Position numbers and translations under genes: made by a program. 64,000 nucleotides of DNA, taken from positions 220,977 through 284,976 of the forward strand of contig NZ_KE386914.1 in assembly GCF_000429545.1 (NCBI RefSeq). The letters are read 5' to 3'. Shown piece after piece: positions 1 through 9,445 of the stretch (within the stretch, counting starts at the first letter, position 1; the number at the start of each line of letters is the position of its first letter). This DNA comes from Arenibacter certesii DSM 19833. GTDB taxonomy: Bacteria; Bacteroidota; Bacteroidia; Flavobacteriales; Flavobacteriaceae. The notes beneath the pieces were generated by a model, which saw nothing but the letters and a program-made list of their open reading frames with translations, did not search any database and was not told the DNA's origin.

Positions 1-1976
1 TCTGGGAAAAACACATCTACAATTTTGTTGTATATCTTAAAATTAAAGGTGAGACGTTGGTTTTTTGATATTTTGTACGGCTTGTAATTGGTATAGATAC
101 TCCCTAGGGAATTTTGCAACAACCGCCCCATTTCTTTCACCTTAAAATTCCCTTTTAAATAACCCGTAATAATGTCCGGGGAATTTATATCGATTACCCT
201 AGTGGTATCGTTTTCAAAAGTGGAGGATATTTTAAAGTCGTCAAAATAATAGGTATCATTTACATTTTGAAAAATGGTTTTACTGAAGTTGATATCCCCA
301 GCAATATTGTCCAGTGAACTGCCGGTTATATCCATAACAATATCTCCCTTAAAAATGGAAACACTATCTTTTATAAAATTCAACTTCTTAAGATCGGCAT
401 AATCTACGGAAGCTATAAAATTGAAATTATTCCTATTTTCTTCAAAATCTGCCAACCCCTTAAACGAAAATTTTACATGCTCATCATTACTCAAGAGTGA
501 ACCATCAAACAGCTGTTCTTTTAATACCCCAGATACTTTTAGGTTCTGATAGTTGTACCCATTAAATTCTAAGGAATACACTTCCCCTATCACTTCGGTA
601 TTCAGATTTTCCTTTACAAACCCCTTGCCTTCCACATTAAAATCGAGATTGGTTATCCCTACTTTTTCGCTCTCTATCAACTCTCCAAGATCAAAATCTA
701 TCAAAGCAACGAACCCCTTATAGGAAGCGTTGTCTATATGATCTATATCCGTTAGCTCTAGATCCACATAACTATTCCCTATCAAGGTGTTGATATTGGA
801 CCTAGTCTTTATGGAAGATTCGGTAATATTTGCATCCCCACGAATGGTGAATTGCCCCAGTCTCTCTATTGACGAAGGAAGCACATCCCCTAAAATATTG
901 GGCAACAACGCCCGAATTTCATAATAACTAGAGGTTACATTCCTCATCTCGGCATTGAGGGAAAACTTACCTTCGGGATTAAAAAGATTCTTGAAGTTAA
1001 AGTCGCCCCTAATCCCAGTATCATCCATATTCAAAAACATCCTGGTAATATCTAGGTCATTCAAGACCCCATCTATCTTAGAGGAAAAGAGGACAATCTT
1101 ATCACTCCCAAACTGGTCGTACAGGAGATTTATTTCATTTAGGGCCACGGTAGACTCTACAAATTCGGCATCTACATTCACCTTGTTCATAAAATCGGCC
1201 AGATCTTCACGCTCATAATTAAATACTACATTTCCCGATAACTGGGACTGCGGGGTTTTTATAGCTAGCGAATCAAAGCGCATTTGCTCCTTGGTATATT
1301 TAAATTGAGTGTTCATTTTATCAACGATCACCCCTCTTCCACTCCTAAAGGACATGGCTTTGATATTGGAAACCACATCTGGCCCTGTGATACTGAAATT
1401 ACCTGCAGAAATATTAAGGTCATTAAAATGCAACATTTCCTCCGTCTCCTTGTTCTCATCTATCATTTTGAACAGACTATTGGAAATTTCTACGTTGGAA
1501 GAAGAAAGGAAGAAAGGGGGCGACTCCGGATCCCTAGGTTTCTTATCATCCAACTTATCAATAAAAACCTCTAGGTTAGTACCGCTCTCGGCCTTATATG
1601 TTTTAAGTTTAAAGTTTAACCCTTCTACATAGATATCCCCAAACTCCAATTTTCCTTTCACAAGATTCCCAACGTTGAGAATAGAGGTCTTTAAATCTTT
1701 TATATAAAAAAGGGTGTCCTGCTTATAGTCCTCCACATAAACCCCCTTCAGGGACGTGTCCCAAGTAATTAAGGACAACCGCATGCGATCAATATTAATA
1801 TTGGTCCCGTACTGCTTATTTATTGCTGCAGCGGCATATCTAGCAAAACCTGTCTGTACAATGGGCAGGGTAAGCAGCAAACTTCCCATAATCCCCATAA
1901 GGAGGAATACCAAAAATACTCTGACCAGAAATTTTCTTAATTTTTTGATAGGGCTTAATGTTTTACCTTTGTACAT
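1..1976 (-). CDS. TamB-like translocation/assembly module protein, 3' part outside window
   Basis: Reading from the ATG at 1976 leftward, the frame stays open to the window edge, about 658 codons, so the C-terminal part is missing. The protein starts with a basic stretch and one hydrophobic membrane anchor (about residues 17-40). AsmA/TamB-type text follows, with many short beta-prone repeats about nested projections. Large TamB/DUF490-like proteins of this kind connect inner and outer membranes and help deliver lipids or outer-membrane proteins. In flavobacteria such a gene is often divergent from tsaD, as here, with only 28 bases between the start codons. The defining C-terminal DUF490 domain lies outside the window, so the family call rests on the N-terminal architecture and gene context. 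Confidence 0.75.
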   Translation of the reverse strand, partial: MYKGKTLSPIKKLRKFLVRVFLVFLLMGIMGSLLLTLPIVQTGFARYAAAAINKQYGTNINIDRMRLSLITWDTSLKGVYVEDYKQDTLFYIKDLKTSILNVGNLVKGKLEFGDIYVEGLNFKLKTYKAESGTNLEVFIDKLDDKKPRDPESPPFFLSSSNVEISNSLFKMIDENKETEEMLHFNDLNISAGNFSITGPDVVSNIKAMSFRSGRGVIVDKMNTQFKYTKEQMRFDSLAIKTPQSQLSGNVVFNYEREDLADFMNKVNVDAEFVESTVALNEINLLYDQFGSDKIVLFSSKIDGVLNDLDITRMFLNMDDTGIRGDFNFKNLFNPEGKFSLNAEMRNVTSSYYEIRALLPNILGDVLPSSIERLGQFTIRGDANITESSIKTRSNINTLIGNSYVDLELTDIDHIDNASYKGFVALIDFDLGELIESEKVGITNLDFNVEGKGFVKENLNTEVIGEVYSLEFNGYNYQNLKVSGVLKEQLFDGSLLSNDEHVKFSFKGLADFEENRNNFNFIASVDYADLKKLNFIKDSVSIFKGDIVMDITGSSLDNIAGDINFSKTIFQNVNDTYYFDDFKISSTFENDTTRVIDINSPDIITGYLKGNFKVKEMGRLLQNSLGSIYTNYKPYKISKNQRLTFNFKIYNKIVDVFFP

Positions 1977-2004
1977 TCAATTTTTATTCCAAATTCCAAA
2001 CTAA

Positions 2005-3027
2005 GTGGAAAATAAAGCTATATATATTCTCGCCATAGAATCTTCCTGTGATGACACCTCGGCGTCTGTGATGTGCAACAATAGAACCCTAAGCAATGTT
2101 GTGGCCACACAAAAAATCCATGAGGAGTACGGAGGGGTAGTCCCCGAACTCGCTTCAAGGGCGCACCAACAAAATATTGTTCCCGTAGTACACCAAGCCT
2201 TAGCTCTGGCAAATATCGATAAAAAACAGTTATCTGCCATAGCTTTTACCCGCGGACCAGGACTAATGGGATCTTTATTAGTAGGGACCTCTTTTGCCAA
2301 GTCGCTTTCCCTCGGATTAAACATCCCTTTAATTGAGGTAAACCACATGCAAGCCCATATTTTATCGCACTTTATTGAAGAAGAAAATTATAAGATTCCT
2401 ACCTTCCCATTTATTGCTATGACCATTAGCGGTGGACATACCCAGATTGTTTTGGTGAAAAATTATTTTGAAATGGAAGTTTTGGGGGAATCCTTAGACG
2501 ATGCCGTTGGGGAAGCTTATGATAAAAGCGCAAAAATATTAGGTCTTCCCTATCCTGGGGGACCTTTAGTGGACAAATATGCACAATTGGGCAATCCTAA
2601 GGCATTCCCCTTCCCGAAGCCTAAAGTAGATGGACTTAATTTTAGCTTTAGCGGATTAAAGACCAGCATTCTCTATTTTATACAACGGGAAACCAAAAAC
2701 AACCCTAACTTCATAACAGAGAATAGGAATGACATTTGCGCTTCCATTCAGCATACCATTGTAAATATTTTGATGGATAAATTAAAGAAAGCAGTAAAGC
2801 AAACGGGCATAAAACAAATTGCAATAGGGGGTGGAGTCTCAGCCAATTCGGGGGTTAGAAAGGCCCTAGCAGATGCAGAAAACAAATGGGGGTGGACAAC
2901 ATACGTTCCCAAATTTGAATATTGCACAGATAACGCTGCGATGATAGGAATTGTAGGATACTTAAAATACAAGGAACACGATTTTTCAGATCAGGATATT
3001 ACTGCCCAAGCCCGGTATATTCTTTAG
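2005..3027 (+). CDS. tsaD: tRNA N6-adenosine threonylcarbamoyltransferase
   Basis: TsaD transfers the threonylcarbamoyl group from TC-AMP to A37 of ANN-decoding tRNAs, acting with TsaB and TsaE in the cytoplasm. The 340-residue length is normal for the family. Visible signatures are ESSCDDTS near residue 12, RGPGLMGSL near 83, the metal-binding histidines H114 and H118 in NHMQAH, SGGHTQ at 142-147, GGGVSANS near 276 and the C-terminal CTDNAAM with D309. The start is a GTG; no ATG lies between it and the first conserved motif. The gene is divergent from the TamB-like gene, whose ATG lies 28 bases away, so both promoters must overlap. Confidence 0.97.
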   Translation: MENKAIYILAIESSCDDTSASVMCNNRTLSNVVATQKIHEEYGGVVPELASRAHQQNIVPVVHQALALANIDKKQLSAIAFTRGPGLMGSLLVGTSFAKSLSLGLNIPLIEVNHMQAHILSHFIEEENYKIPTFPFIAMTISGGHTQIVLVKNYFEMEVLGESLDDAVGEAYDKSAKILGLPYPGGPLVDKYAQLGNPKAFPFPKPKVDGLNFSFSGLKTSILYFIQRETKNNPNFITENRNDICASIQHTIVNILMDKLKKAVKQTGIKQIAIGGGVSANSGVRKALADAENKWGWTTYVPKFEYCTDNAAMIGIVGYLKYKEHDFSDQDITAQARYIL

Positions 3028-3081
3028 ACAATTTACTACTAAAATAGAGCCGACAACAATTACAAAATCCCATATCACTAG

Positions 3082-3789
3082 ATGCAACTTTTTTACCATC
3101 CAGATTTAGACGATACCACTATCGACTTTTCCTTCCCTCCAGAGGAGAGTAGACATATTTCCAAAGTATTGCGAAAAAAACCAGGCGATATATTACATAT
3201 TACCAATGGTAAGGGGATTATATTTGAGGCGGAGATCAGCAGTGCAAACCATAAAAAATGCGAAGCAAAAATAAGCTCAAAAACTACCTCTCCCGAAAAG
3301 CCTTATAGGCTGCACATGGCAGTAGCTCCCACAAAATTGAATGATAGGTATGAATGGTTTTTGGAAAAGGCCACTGAAATTGGAGTCCATGAAATTACTC
3401 CGGTTATATGTGATCATTCTGAACGCAAAGTCATAAAAAAGGAACGGATGGAAAAGGTATTGCAATCCGCCATGAAACAATCACTTCAAACCCACCTTCC
3501 TAGGTTAAACGATGCTATCCCCCTGAACGAATTCCTAGAGAAGACCCACAGCGGAGAGCTCTTTATAGCGCATTGTGAAGTAGATCAAGTGAAGAAGGAG
3601 TTATACCATACCCTATCCCCTAAAGAGGCTACAACGATCTTAATTGGCCCTGAGGGCGATTTTTCACCATCAGAAATAGATTTAGCACTACGTAAAGGGT
3701 TTAATCCAATAGCTTTGGGGGAAACGAGATTGCGGACCGAAACAGCTGCTGTAGTCGCCTGCACTACGGTTGCAATGATAAACCTATAG
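3082..3789 (+). CDS. rsmE: 16S rRNA (uracil(1498)-N(3))-methyltransferase
   Basis: RsmE methylates N3 of U1498 of 16S rRNA in the 30S subunit using S-adenosylmethionine. It is a SPOUT-fold enzyme with a C-terminal trefoil knot. The 235-residue product has the N-terminal PUA-like RNA-binding part, including SRHISKVLR near residue 23. It also has both knot motifs: IGPEGDFSPSE at 188-198 and LGETRLRTETAA at 212-223. The gene lies 54 bases after tsaD on the same strand and is probably cotranscribed with it. Confidence 0.96.
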   Translation: MQLFYHPDLDDTTIDFSFPPEESRHISKVLRKKPGDILHITNGKGIIFEAEISSANHKKCEAKISSKTTSPEKPYRLHMAVAPTKLNDRYEWFLEKATEIGVHEITPVICDHSERKVIKKERMEKVLQSAMKQSLQTHLPRLNDAIPLNEFLEKTHSGELFIAHCEVDQVKKELYHTLSPKEATTILIGPEGDFSPSEIDLALRKGFNPIALGETRLRTETAAVVACTTVAMINL

Positions 3790-3948
3790 CTTTGACCGTC
3801 CAAAAATAAATTACCACTAGAAAAGGCATCATGGGCAATTTGGCCTCTTTCTCCGAATATTTAATTTTGTTTTTAACCAGTTTACGCAGGACAGAAAATA
3901 TCTAGATTAATATTGCTAAATTTGAGAGGATAAAATTCTGGGACCCAA

Positions 3949-4602
3949 ATGAAACACCGAAGTACTTTTGTTTATCTCGTTTTACTTTTTCTATTCACTT
4001 CTCCCACAAACGGCCAAGAAATTGCCGTTTTAAAATATGGGGGCGGTGGAGATTGGTATGCTAACCCTACCTCACTACCCAACCTAATCGGTTTCTGCAA
4101 TCAAAATATAAACACAAAATTAAATCCCAAGCCGGCAACAGTTGAAACTGGCAGCTCCACTATATTTCAATATCCCTTTCTACATATGACCGGACATGGG
4201 AATGTGTACTTTTCAGATGAAGATGCTAAAAACCTAAATAATTATCTTCTTGGAGGCGGATTCCTCCATATAGATGATAATTATGGGATGGAGCCCTACC
4301 TCAGGAAAGAACTGATAAAAGTATTCCACAACAAAGAATTAATTGAACTAGGTGCAGATCATCCTATCTTTAACCAACAGTATCAATTCCCGAGGGGACT
4401 TCCCAAAATACACGAACACGATGGGAAACCACCACAAGCCTTTGGCATCTTCCATGAAAATAGACTGGTACTCCTTTTTACCTATGAAAGCGACCTAGGA
4501 AATGGCTGGGAAGACCAAGAAGTGCACAACGACCCGCAAGAGGTAAGGCTTAAAGCACTAGAAATGGGTGCAAACATAATTTCTTATGTTTTTAAAAACT
4601 AA
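3949..4602 (+). CDS. DUF4159 domain-containing exported protein
   Basis: A 217-residue protein with a Sec signal peptide (about residues 1-22) followed by one DUF4159 domain. Recognisable family text includes LKYGGGGDWYANP near residue 27, MTGHGN near 79, the LGGGFLHIDDNYG segment near 101 and DHPIFNQ near 143. The fold is thought to resemble class I glutamine amidotransferases without their catalytic cysteine; the function is unknown. Flavobacteria commonly carry it near rsmE and tsaD. A TAAATTTG at 3917-3924 fits a Bacteroidota -7 element, although no good -33 TTG sits at the right distance. Confidence 0.88.
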   Translation: MKHRSTFVYLVLLFLFTSPTNGQEIAVLKYGGGGDWYANPTSLPNLIGFCNQNINTKLNPKPATVETGSSTIFQYPFLHMTGHGNVYFSDEDAKNLNNYLLGGGFLHIDDNYGMEPYLRKELIKVFHNKELIELGADHPIFNQQYQFPRGLPKIHEHDGKPPQAFGIFHENRLVLLFTYESDLGNGWEDQEVHNDPQEVRLKALEMGANIISYVFKN

Positions 4603-4759
4603 CCTATGAATTGAGCATGACCGTAAACGGGTCGCAGGTAACAATATATTTGCGAACTGGACTGCCGCCAGGCAAAGTTTACCTATCTGTACTGGAGTTT
4701 ACCTGCTGATAGGCAGGCGCAGTTAAAGTAAGATCATTAAAAACATTAACTATGTACAC
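4603..4759. repeat. Intergenic repeat-like spacer with shared 24-base core
   Basis: This 157-base spacer carries a 24-base segment at 4612-4635 (TGAGCATGACCG followed by a GGTCGC end). It matches 34978-35001 at 21 of 24 positions. After it come CTGCCGCCAGGCA-type and TGCTGATAGGCAGGC-type strings, which also recur around 56.9-57.9 kb. No coding potential was seen. It looks like a dispersed non-coding element with small inverted repeats. Confidence 0.5.
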
Positions 4760-5860
4760 ATGAAATCAAAAACAATAGCCAATGGTATCCTGAGGGCAGT
4801 TGGCGTTATTACCGCAATAGTCCTTTTAGCCTATTTTTTATATCAAATACAATCTGTAATCGCATATATCCTTATTGCGGCAGTTGTGGCCCTAATAGGT
4901 AGGCCCGTTGTATTTTTCTTGAAAAGAAGATTAAAGTTTCCAAACATCCTAGCGGTTACGGTTACACTGCTGTTGATCATAGGCATATTTGCTGCTATAG
5001 TAGCCCTTTTTATTCCTGTAATCACCCAACAGGGAAAAAATCTGGCTTTATTGGATTTTGATGAATTGCTCAATAGCCTCAACTCTGTTTATAATGATGC
5101 AATACACTATTTTGGAGGTCAAGGTGGCGGCAATGAAGAAGTGATCAAGAAAACCGATATCGGAAGAAATATTAAGGAAGAATTACAAACTGGACTTATA
5201 CCCAATTTTTTAAATGCTTTTATGACCTTATTCAGTGATATTAGCATTGGACTCTTTTCTGTATTATTTATCTCCTTCTTTTTTCTTAAGGACAGCAATC
5301 TTTTACAAAACGGCTTACTGATTCTAGTACCCCAAAGCAAAGAAGAGAAGCTTGTTAATTCCATGGAGAAAATTAAGAATCTCTTGTCGCGTTATTTCGT
5401 GGGACTCCTCGTTCAGATATTTATTCTCTTCTCTATTTACAGTATTTTACTCTTGCTAATTGGCTTAGAAAATGCCATAATAATCGCCTTCTTTTGTGCG
5501 ATATTCAACATCATTCCATACTTGGGTCCAATCATTGGTGGAGGACTTATGATAGCGCTGACAATAACCAGTAATATGGATGCTAATTTCGTCAATGAAA
5601 TCCTCCCAAAAACAGGCTATGTTTTAATAGGTTTAACGATAGGACAGTTGGTAGATAATTTCTTCTCTCAACCTATTATTTTTTCCAACAGCGTGAAGTC
5701 GCACCCCCTAGAAATTTTCTTGGTAATCATCATCGCAGGATTGCTTTTCGGGATTACAGGAATGATCATTGCCGTACCCGGATACACCGCAATAAAGGTT
5801 ATTTTAAAGGAATTTTTGTCCGAAAATAAAATTGTAAAATTCATGACTAAAGACTTATAG
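4760..5860 (+). CDS. AI-2E family transporter (PerM/YdiK-like permease)
   Basis: A 366-residue polytopic inner-membrane protein with the typical layout of the family. There are three N-terminal membrane helices (about residues 8-85), a large soluble insertion (about 95-150) and four to five C-terminal helices. Family-typical segments are IFNIIPYLGPIIGG near 247 and the DNFFSQPIIFSNSVKSHPL stretch near 301. Members have been linked to autoinducer-2 export, Na+/H+ exchange or unknown substrates; the sequence does not say which. The length is normal. It lies seven bases upstream of the methyltransferase gene. Confidence 0.9.
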   Translation: MKSKTIANGILRAVGVITAIVLLAYFLYQIQSVIAYILIAAVVALIGRPVVFFLKRRLKFPNILAVTVTLLLIIGIFAAIVALFIPVITQQGKNLALLDFDELLNSLNSVYNDAIHYFGGQGGGNEEVIKKTDIGRNIKEELQTGLIPNFLNAFMTLFSDISIGLFSVLFISFFFLKDSNLLQNGLLILVPQSKEEKLVNSMEKIKNLLSRYFVGLLVQIFILFSIYSILLLLIGLENAIIIAFFCAIFNIIPYLGPIIGGGLMIALTITSNMDANFVNEILPKTGYVLIGLTIGQLVDNFFSQPIIFSNSVKSHPLEIFLVIIIAGLLFGITGMIIAVPGYTAIKVILKEFLSENKIVKFMTKDL

Positions 5861-5867
5861 CAAAGCT

Positions 5868-7046
5868 TTGAATAAAGATATATTAAATACTGGTACACAA
5901 GATTTTATAAATAATAATTTAACAACTGACACGATGTCAGTTCTGCTAAAAGACCACGGTTTTGAAGGGGTAACCTCCAAAGAGATCGTTCAGCAGATAG
6001 AAGCGAAAAATAAGTGCAAGGAAAAGCTACCCACATGGTTTAAAACCCCACTTATCTATTACCCAGAAAAGCTGCATATAGAGCAGACCTCCTCCGAGGC
6101 TACCGCACAATATAAGGCCGAAATCAGTAGCGGAAAATCGCTCTTAGACGTCACTGGCGGACTAGGCGTAGACAGCTATTATTTTAGCCTTAGAATCGAC
6201 CGAGTTATACACAGTGAAATTAATCCAAAACTAGCCGAAATTGCCGCTTATAATTTTAAAGTTTTAGGCAGGGATAACATCAAAACATTGACTACGGATG
6301 GGCTGGAATTTTTAAAGAATTCGGACTCCCATTTCGACTGGATTTATGTGGATCCTTCTAGGCGCAATAATGTCAAGGGAAAAGTATTTATGCTAGCGGA
6401 TTGCCTACCCAATGTTCCTGAAAATTTGGACTTGCTTTTTGCTAGCGCAAAAAATATCATGATTAAAACTGCACCGCTTCTAGATATTTCAGCGGGTATT
6501 TTGGAGTTGAGATCTGTAAAGGAAATTCATGTTGTCGCCCTTAAAAATGAGGTGAAGGAATTGCTTTGGATCCTAGAAAGAGGGTGCCAGGGCGAGATAG
6601 AAATTAAAACCGTGAACCTTACCTCCACAGAAAGGGAGACGTTCAACTTTAAATTAAACAACGAAGCCATAGCATCTCCTGGTTATTCGGATCCTCAGAG
6701 TTATCTGTATGAGCCAAATTCCGCTATTCTAAAATCTGGAGCCTTTAAAACTATAGCCGAAAGCTTTGGAGTAAATAAACTGCACGAACATTCGCACCTA
6801 TATACGAATAACCAGCTTTTGGATTTCCCAGGGAGACGGTTTACCATTGAAGGAGTCTTCCCCTACCATAAGAAAGCCATTAGTAGTCTAGATATAAGTA
6901 AAGCGAATATTACCACTCGGAATTTCCCCGTCTCGGTAAGCGATATTAGAAAGAAGTTTAAAATTAAGGATGGAGGAACAACCTATTTGTTCTTCACAAC
7001 GGATATGCATGGAAACAAAATAGTGCTAAACTGCGCAAAAGTGTAA
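5868..7046 (+). CDS. THUMP-like domain class I SAM-dependent methyltransferase
   Basis: A 392-residue protein common in Bacteroidota. A short helical N-terminal part precedes a Rossmann-type methyltransferase domain with the SAM-binding glycine loop DVTGGLGVDSY near residue 94. An acidic HSEINPKLAEIAAYN strand end and VDPSRRN near 162 follow. The C-terminal part matches the THUMP-like domain seen in RNA methyltransferases. The substrate is unknown; an RNA target is an inference. I chose the TTG at 5868 because the residues after it (ILNTGTQDFINNNL) look like the family N-terminus; the first ATG lies 66 bases further. It converges on the dipeptidase gene with a 16-base gap. Confidence 0.82.
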   Translation: MNKDILNTGTQDFINNNLTTDTMSVLLKDHGFEGVTSKEIVQQIEAKNKCKEKLPTWFKTPLIYYPEKLHIEQTSSEATAQYKAEISSGKSLLDVTGGLGVDSYYFSLRIDRVIHSEINPKLAEIAAYNFKVLGRDNIKTLTTDGLEFLKNSDSHFDWIYVDPSRRNNVKGKVFMLADCLPNVPENLDLLFASAKNIMIKTAPLLDISAGILELRSVKEIHVVALKNEVKELLWILERGCQGEIEIKTVNLTSTERETFNFKLNNEAIASPGYSDPQSYLYEPNSAILKSGAFKTIAESFGVNKLHEHSHLYTNNQLLDFPGRRFTIEGVFPYHKKAISSLDISKANITTRNFPVSVSDIRKKFKIKDGGTTYLFFTTDMHGNKIVLNCAKV

Positions 7047-7062
7047 TTGGATAGCCATTTCG

Positions 7063-7809
7063 CTATGGACAGTCCCACTTAAAGTTGGCCACTTTATCAT
7101 TGGATCCGGCCGATAGGTTATAGTGCCACCATTCCGTTCTAATGGACCAAAATCCATATTTTTCCATGGTTTCCTTTAGCAAAAGTCGGTTTTCCAATAT
7201 GTGTTGGGGCAAATCCAGATTATCATGGTATGCTCTTTTACCAAAGAAATCAAAATCGGTTCCCATATCCAATTCCTCACCCTCCAAAGTAACTAGGGTA
7301 ATATCTACCGCTCCGCCTTTATTGTGAATGGAGCCTTTAACCGGATTGGCAACATATTGGGGATTGGGAACAATAGCCCACATTTTATACTGCACGGAAT
7401 TGGGACGGTAGCAATCAAAGAACTTTATTTTAAAACCCTTGCTCACAAACTCCTTATTAGCCGCTAACAAGGCCTTTGCCGTTTTCACCCGAGTGTAACA
7501 TTCTGCACAATCATACACCTGTTCCTTTAAAAAATTATTATCGGTCGCATACCTCATATCATATACAAAGTCATCGCTATAGTCCGCCAAACGCACAAAG
7601 GTGGTGTCTGCAAGCCCTTCCAAAGATTTTAAGGGAACTTTCTCTACCCTACTTACCTGTACCTCCTCTATAGATAACGTATCCTGTGGGCTCAATACTT
7701 CAGGGGATTCCGCATTTTCTTTCCCACTCTTTTTCGGTTCGCCACAACCTATCATAAACAGCATCATAATCACTCCTAGGCACTTAAAATAAAATCTAGC
7801 ACTTTTCAT
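7063..7809 (-). CDS. VanX-like D-alanyl-D-alanine dipeptidase, M15 family lipoprotein
   Basis: A zinc dipeptidase of peptidase family M15D, which splits D-Ala-D-Ala or related cell-wall dipeptides. The 248-residue product has a lipoprotein signal ending at C22 (LFMIGCGEPK), so it is probably membrane-anchored in the periplasm. Zinc ligands and catalytic residues are visible: H162 and D169 in GSIHNKGGAVDI, E226 and H229 in RTEWWHY, and the substrate-positioning arginine in DCYRP near 135. No vanH or vanA homologue is nearby. A role in peptidoglycan dipeptide salvage is therefore likelier than glycopeptide resistance. Confidence 0.9.
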   Translation of the reverse strand: MKSARFYFKCLGVIMMLFMIGCGEPKKSGKENAESPEVLSPQDTLSIEEVQVSRVEKVPLKSLEGLADTTFVRLADYSDDFVYDMRYATDNNFLKEQVYDCAECYTRVKTAKALLAANKEFVSKGFKIKFFDCYRPNSVQYKMWAIVPNPQYVANPVKGSIHNKGGAVDITLVTLEGEELDMGTDFDFFGKRAYHDNLDLPQHILENRLLLKETMEKYGFWSIRTEWWHYNLSAGSNDKVANFKWDCP

Positions 7810-8042
7810 CCTAACTGATTGGTTATTTTATTCAACTGTTAAAAATAAAAGATTCTTTTTAGAGAGCAAGTCTTAAGCTTCATTTGTTGAACAACTACCC
7901 TTTTTACAACAGTACTAAAAGGTGCCTACTCAATTGTTTATCAATAAAAAACCTTATCATTAATAGCGAATCTATAATGTATAATTACCTAAATAAGTAA
8001 CAGCCCAAATAGATAATGGCTGTTTTAATTGATACGTTTATT

Positions 8043-8486
8043 CTAACTTAAGTTTGCGTTGGGCGCATTAGATCTAAAGGCAAAACGATTTTCATTATCC
8101 ACCACGTTCTCTATGAAATAAAAGAAAGCAGCTCCTAAAGAGTACATTAAAACATCTAAAATATCAGCCGTGTATCGATCATTGATCTCTGGAAGGTATA
8201 CTTCAAAGTACAAGGAATAAAATAGTGTAAGTGAGATAATTGAGGATAGTGTTAAGTTTAAATTATCGTCCGATTTAAGCCATCTAACTACATACCTACA
8301 CATATAGAGAACTATAGGCATGCATAAAAGATCGTTCATATAATAAGCCGTCCAAGAAGGCAGCATTCCGCCATCACCCCACCTTTGAATAGCATATATT
8401 GCTCCTCCAAGAATAGAGAAAACAGGGAAATATATCTTTTTTACCCTAACCAATCCGTTGCTCATTTTATTCATCTGCCGTCTCAT
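8043..8486 (-). CDS. Small polytopic membrane protein of unknown function
   Basis: A 147-residue protein with about four hydrophobic segments and a conserved-looking MNDLLCMPIVLYMCRY stretch near residue 50. It resembles short flavobacterial proteins that databases sometimes label as magnesium citrate secondary transporter-like. I regard that label as weak because the length is far below that of a transporter. It lies 13 bases downstream of the zinc-ribbon membrane protein on the same strand, so the two are probably cotranscribed. The first residues (MRRQMNKMSN) offer several alternative starts. Confidence 0.6.
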   Translation of the reverse strand: MRRQMNKMSNGLVRVKKIYFPVFSILGGAIYAIQRWGDGGMLPSWTAYYMNDLLCMPIVLYMCRYVVRWLKSDDNLNLTLSSIISLTLFYSLYFEVYLPEINDRYTADILDVLMYSLGAAFFYFIENVVDNENRFAFRSNAPNANLS

Positions 8487-8499
8487 AAAAGCAATAGGC

Positions 8500-8877
8500 C
8501 TATGCCACTATATAACTGAATAGAAAGGCGATAAAAGCGCCAATTGACATAACCACTACCCAAATGGAGTAAAACAGCATAGCTGGAATTTTAACGAGTA
8601 AGTTGGGGTGTTTCAAGGCCTTTTCAAAAAACACGGTTACCGGGTTGGGTTTTTCTGCAGCTTTTTCTTCTTGTTTCTTAGTATCACTAGCTTCTCTCGC
8701 CAGTTTCCTCTTGATATGAATATTTATCAATTCACCACAATTACTACAGTAATCGCTATTAACGTTTACAGTACCACAATTAGAGCATTTTCTGTAGGCC
8801 ACCTTCCCCATTTCCATTTTATTCAAAAGATTCATTTTTATACATGCCTGGAAACCCTTTATCTTATTTAAGCTCAA
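8500..8877 (-). CDS. Zinc-ribbon small membrane protein
   Basis: A 125-residue protein with a four-cysteine zinc ribbon (CSNCGTVN then CSNCGELI, about residues 32-52). A basic and acidic linker follows, then one long hydrophobic segment at the C-terminus (about 95-124). The function is unknown; the layout suggests a membrane-anchored zinc-binding module. The first 20 residues look unlike the rest, and ATG codons at residues 15, 21 and 23 are equally plausible starts, so the true protein may be about 103-111 residues. It sits just upstream of the 147-residue membrane protein. Confidence 0.55.
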   Translation of the reverse strand: MSLNKIKGFQACIKMNLLNKMEMGKVAYRKCSNCGTVNVNSDYCSNCGELINIHIKRKLAREASDTKKQEEKAAEKPNPVTVFFEKALKHPNLLVKIPAMLFYSIWVVVMSIGAFIAFLFSYIVA

Positions 8878-8924
8878 CTATTAAAAGTCCCAATCCACAA
8901 AGGTCGTTAGAAAAAGGCATATAA

Positions 8925-9222
8925 CAAATTTTGAAGAATACATTAGAGCTACACGACTACAGCACTGTCTCTGCGCAAGGGCTTTCAAATGATGTGGTTT
9001 TTAAAATCTACTAATTCGATTGCTTTGATTTTTACAGCTTCTACCACCTAATACAATTGATCGGTGCACAAAGCTTAAGTAGCACATATAAGCTCAGAGA
9101 ACTTGGACTAAAGTCAGATGTACCTCTGTCATCTAACCCTATGATTAATAAGGCAGCAGTACAGTATATTTTTTTGAAGAGGAATACTTTTTATGAAGTG
9201 AGGATGTTAAACACGTTCTCTT
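8925..9222 (+). other. Possible decayed coding remnant
   Basis: Within a 940-base spacer, one plus-strand frame reads for about 95 codons with a single internal stop. It begins with text like LELHDYSTVSAQGLSNDVV, which resembles the repeated opening of two-component-regulator propeller domains. No start codon or family match supports it. I list it only as a possible relic. Confidence 0.2.
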
Positions 9223-9445
9223 ACTAACTGAAGGGGGAATAACCGCACTTATCGTGAGCAAATGACAGCTTAGTTTCTTATTGGGCAGGTCAAAATTAAA
9301 TTCTATACTTCCAACACCACACTAAATTCCAATGGCATACCTATTAAATTAAAACTTCATTATGAAGCGCGCAAATTATTTAATATCAACATTTTAAAAT
9401 TTAATTATCGAAGCAGTGTTTTGACTAAAGTCCTATCTACATAAT

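Noticed and set aside
2001-2348. Open frame on the strand opposite tsaD
   Set aside because: It lies entirely inside tsaD, has no family text, and tsaD motifs fill the other strand.
7063-7809. Vancomycin-resistance vanX
   Set aside because: No vanH, vanA or vanRS nearby and a lipoprotein signal is present, so a general cell-wall dipeptidase is the better call.
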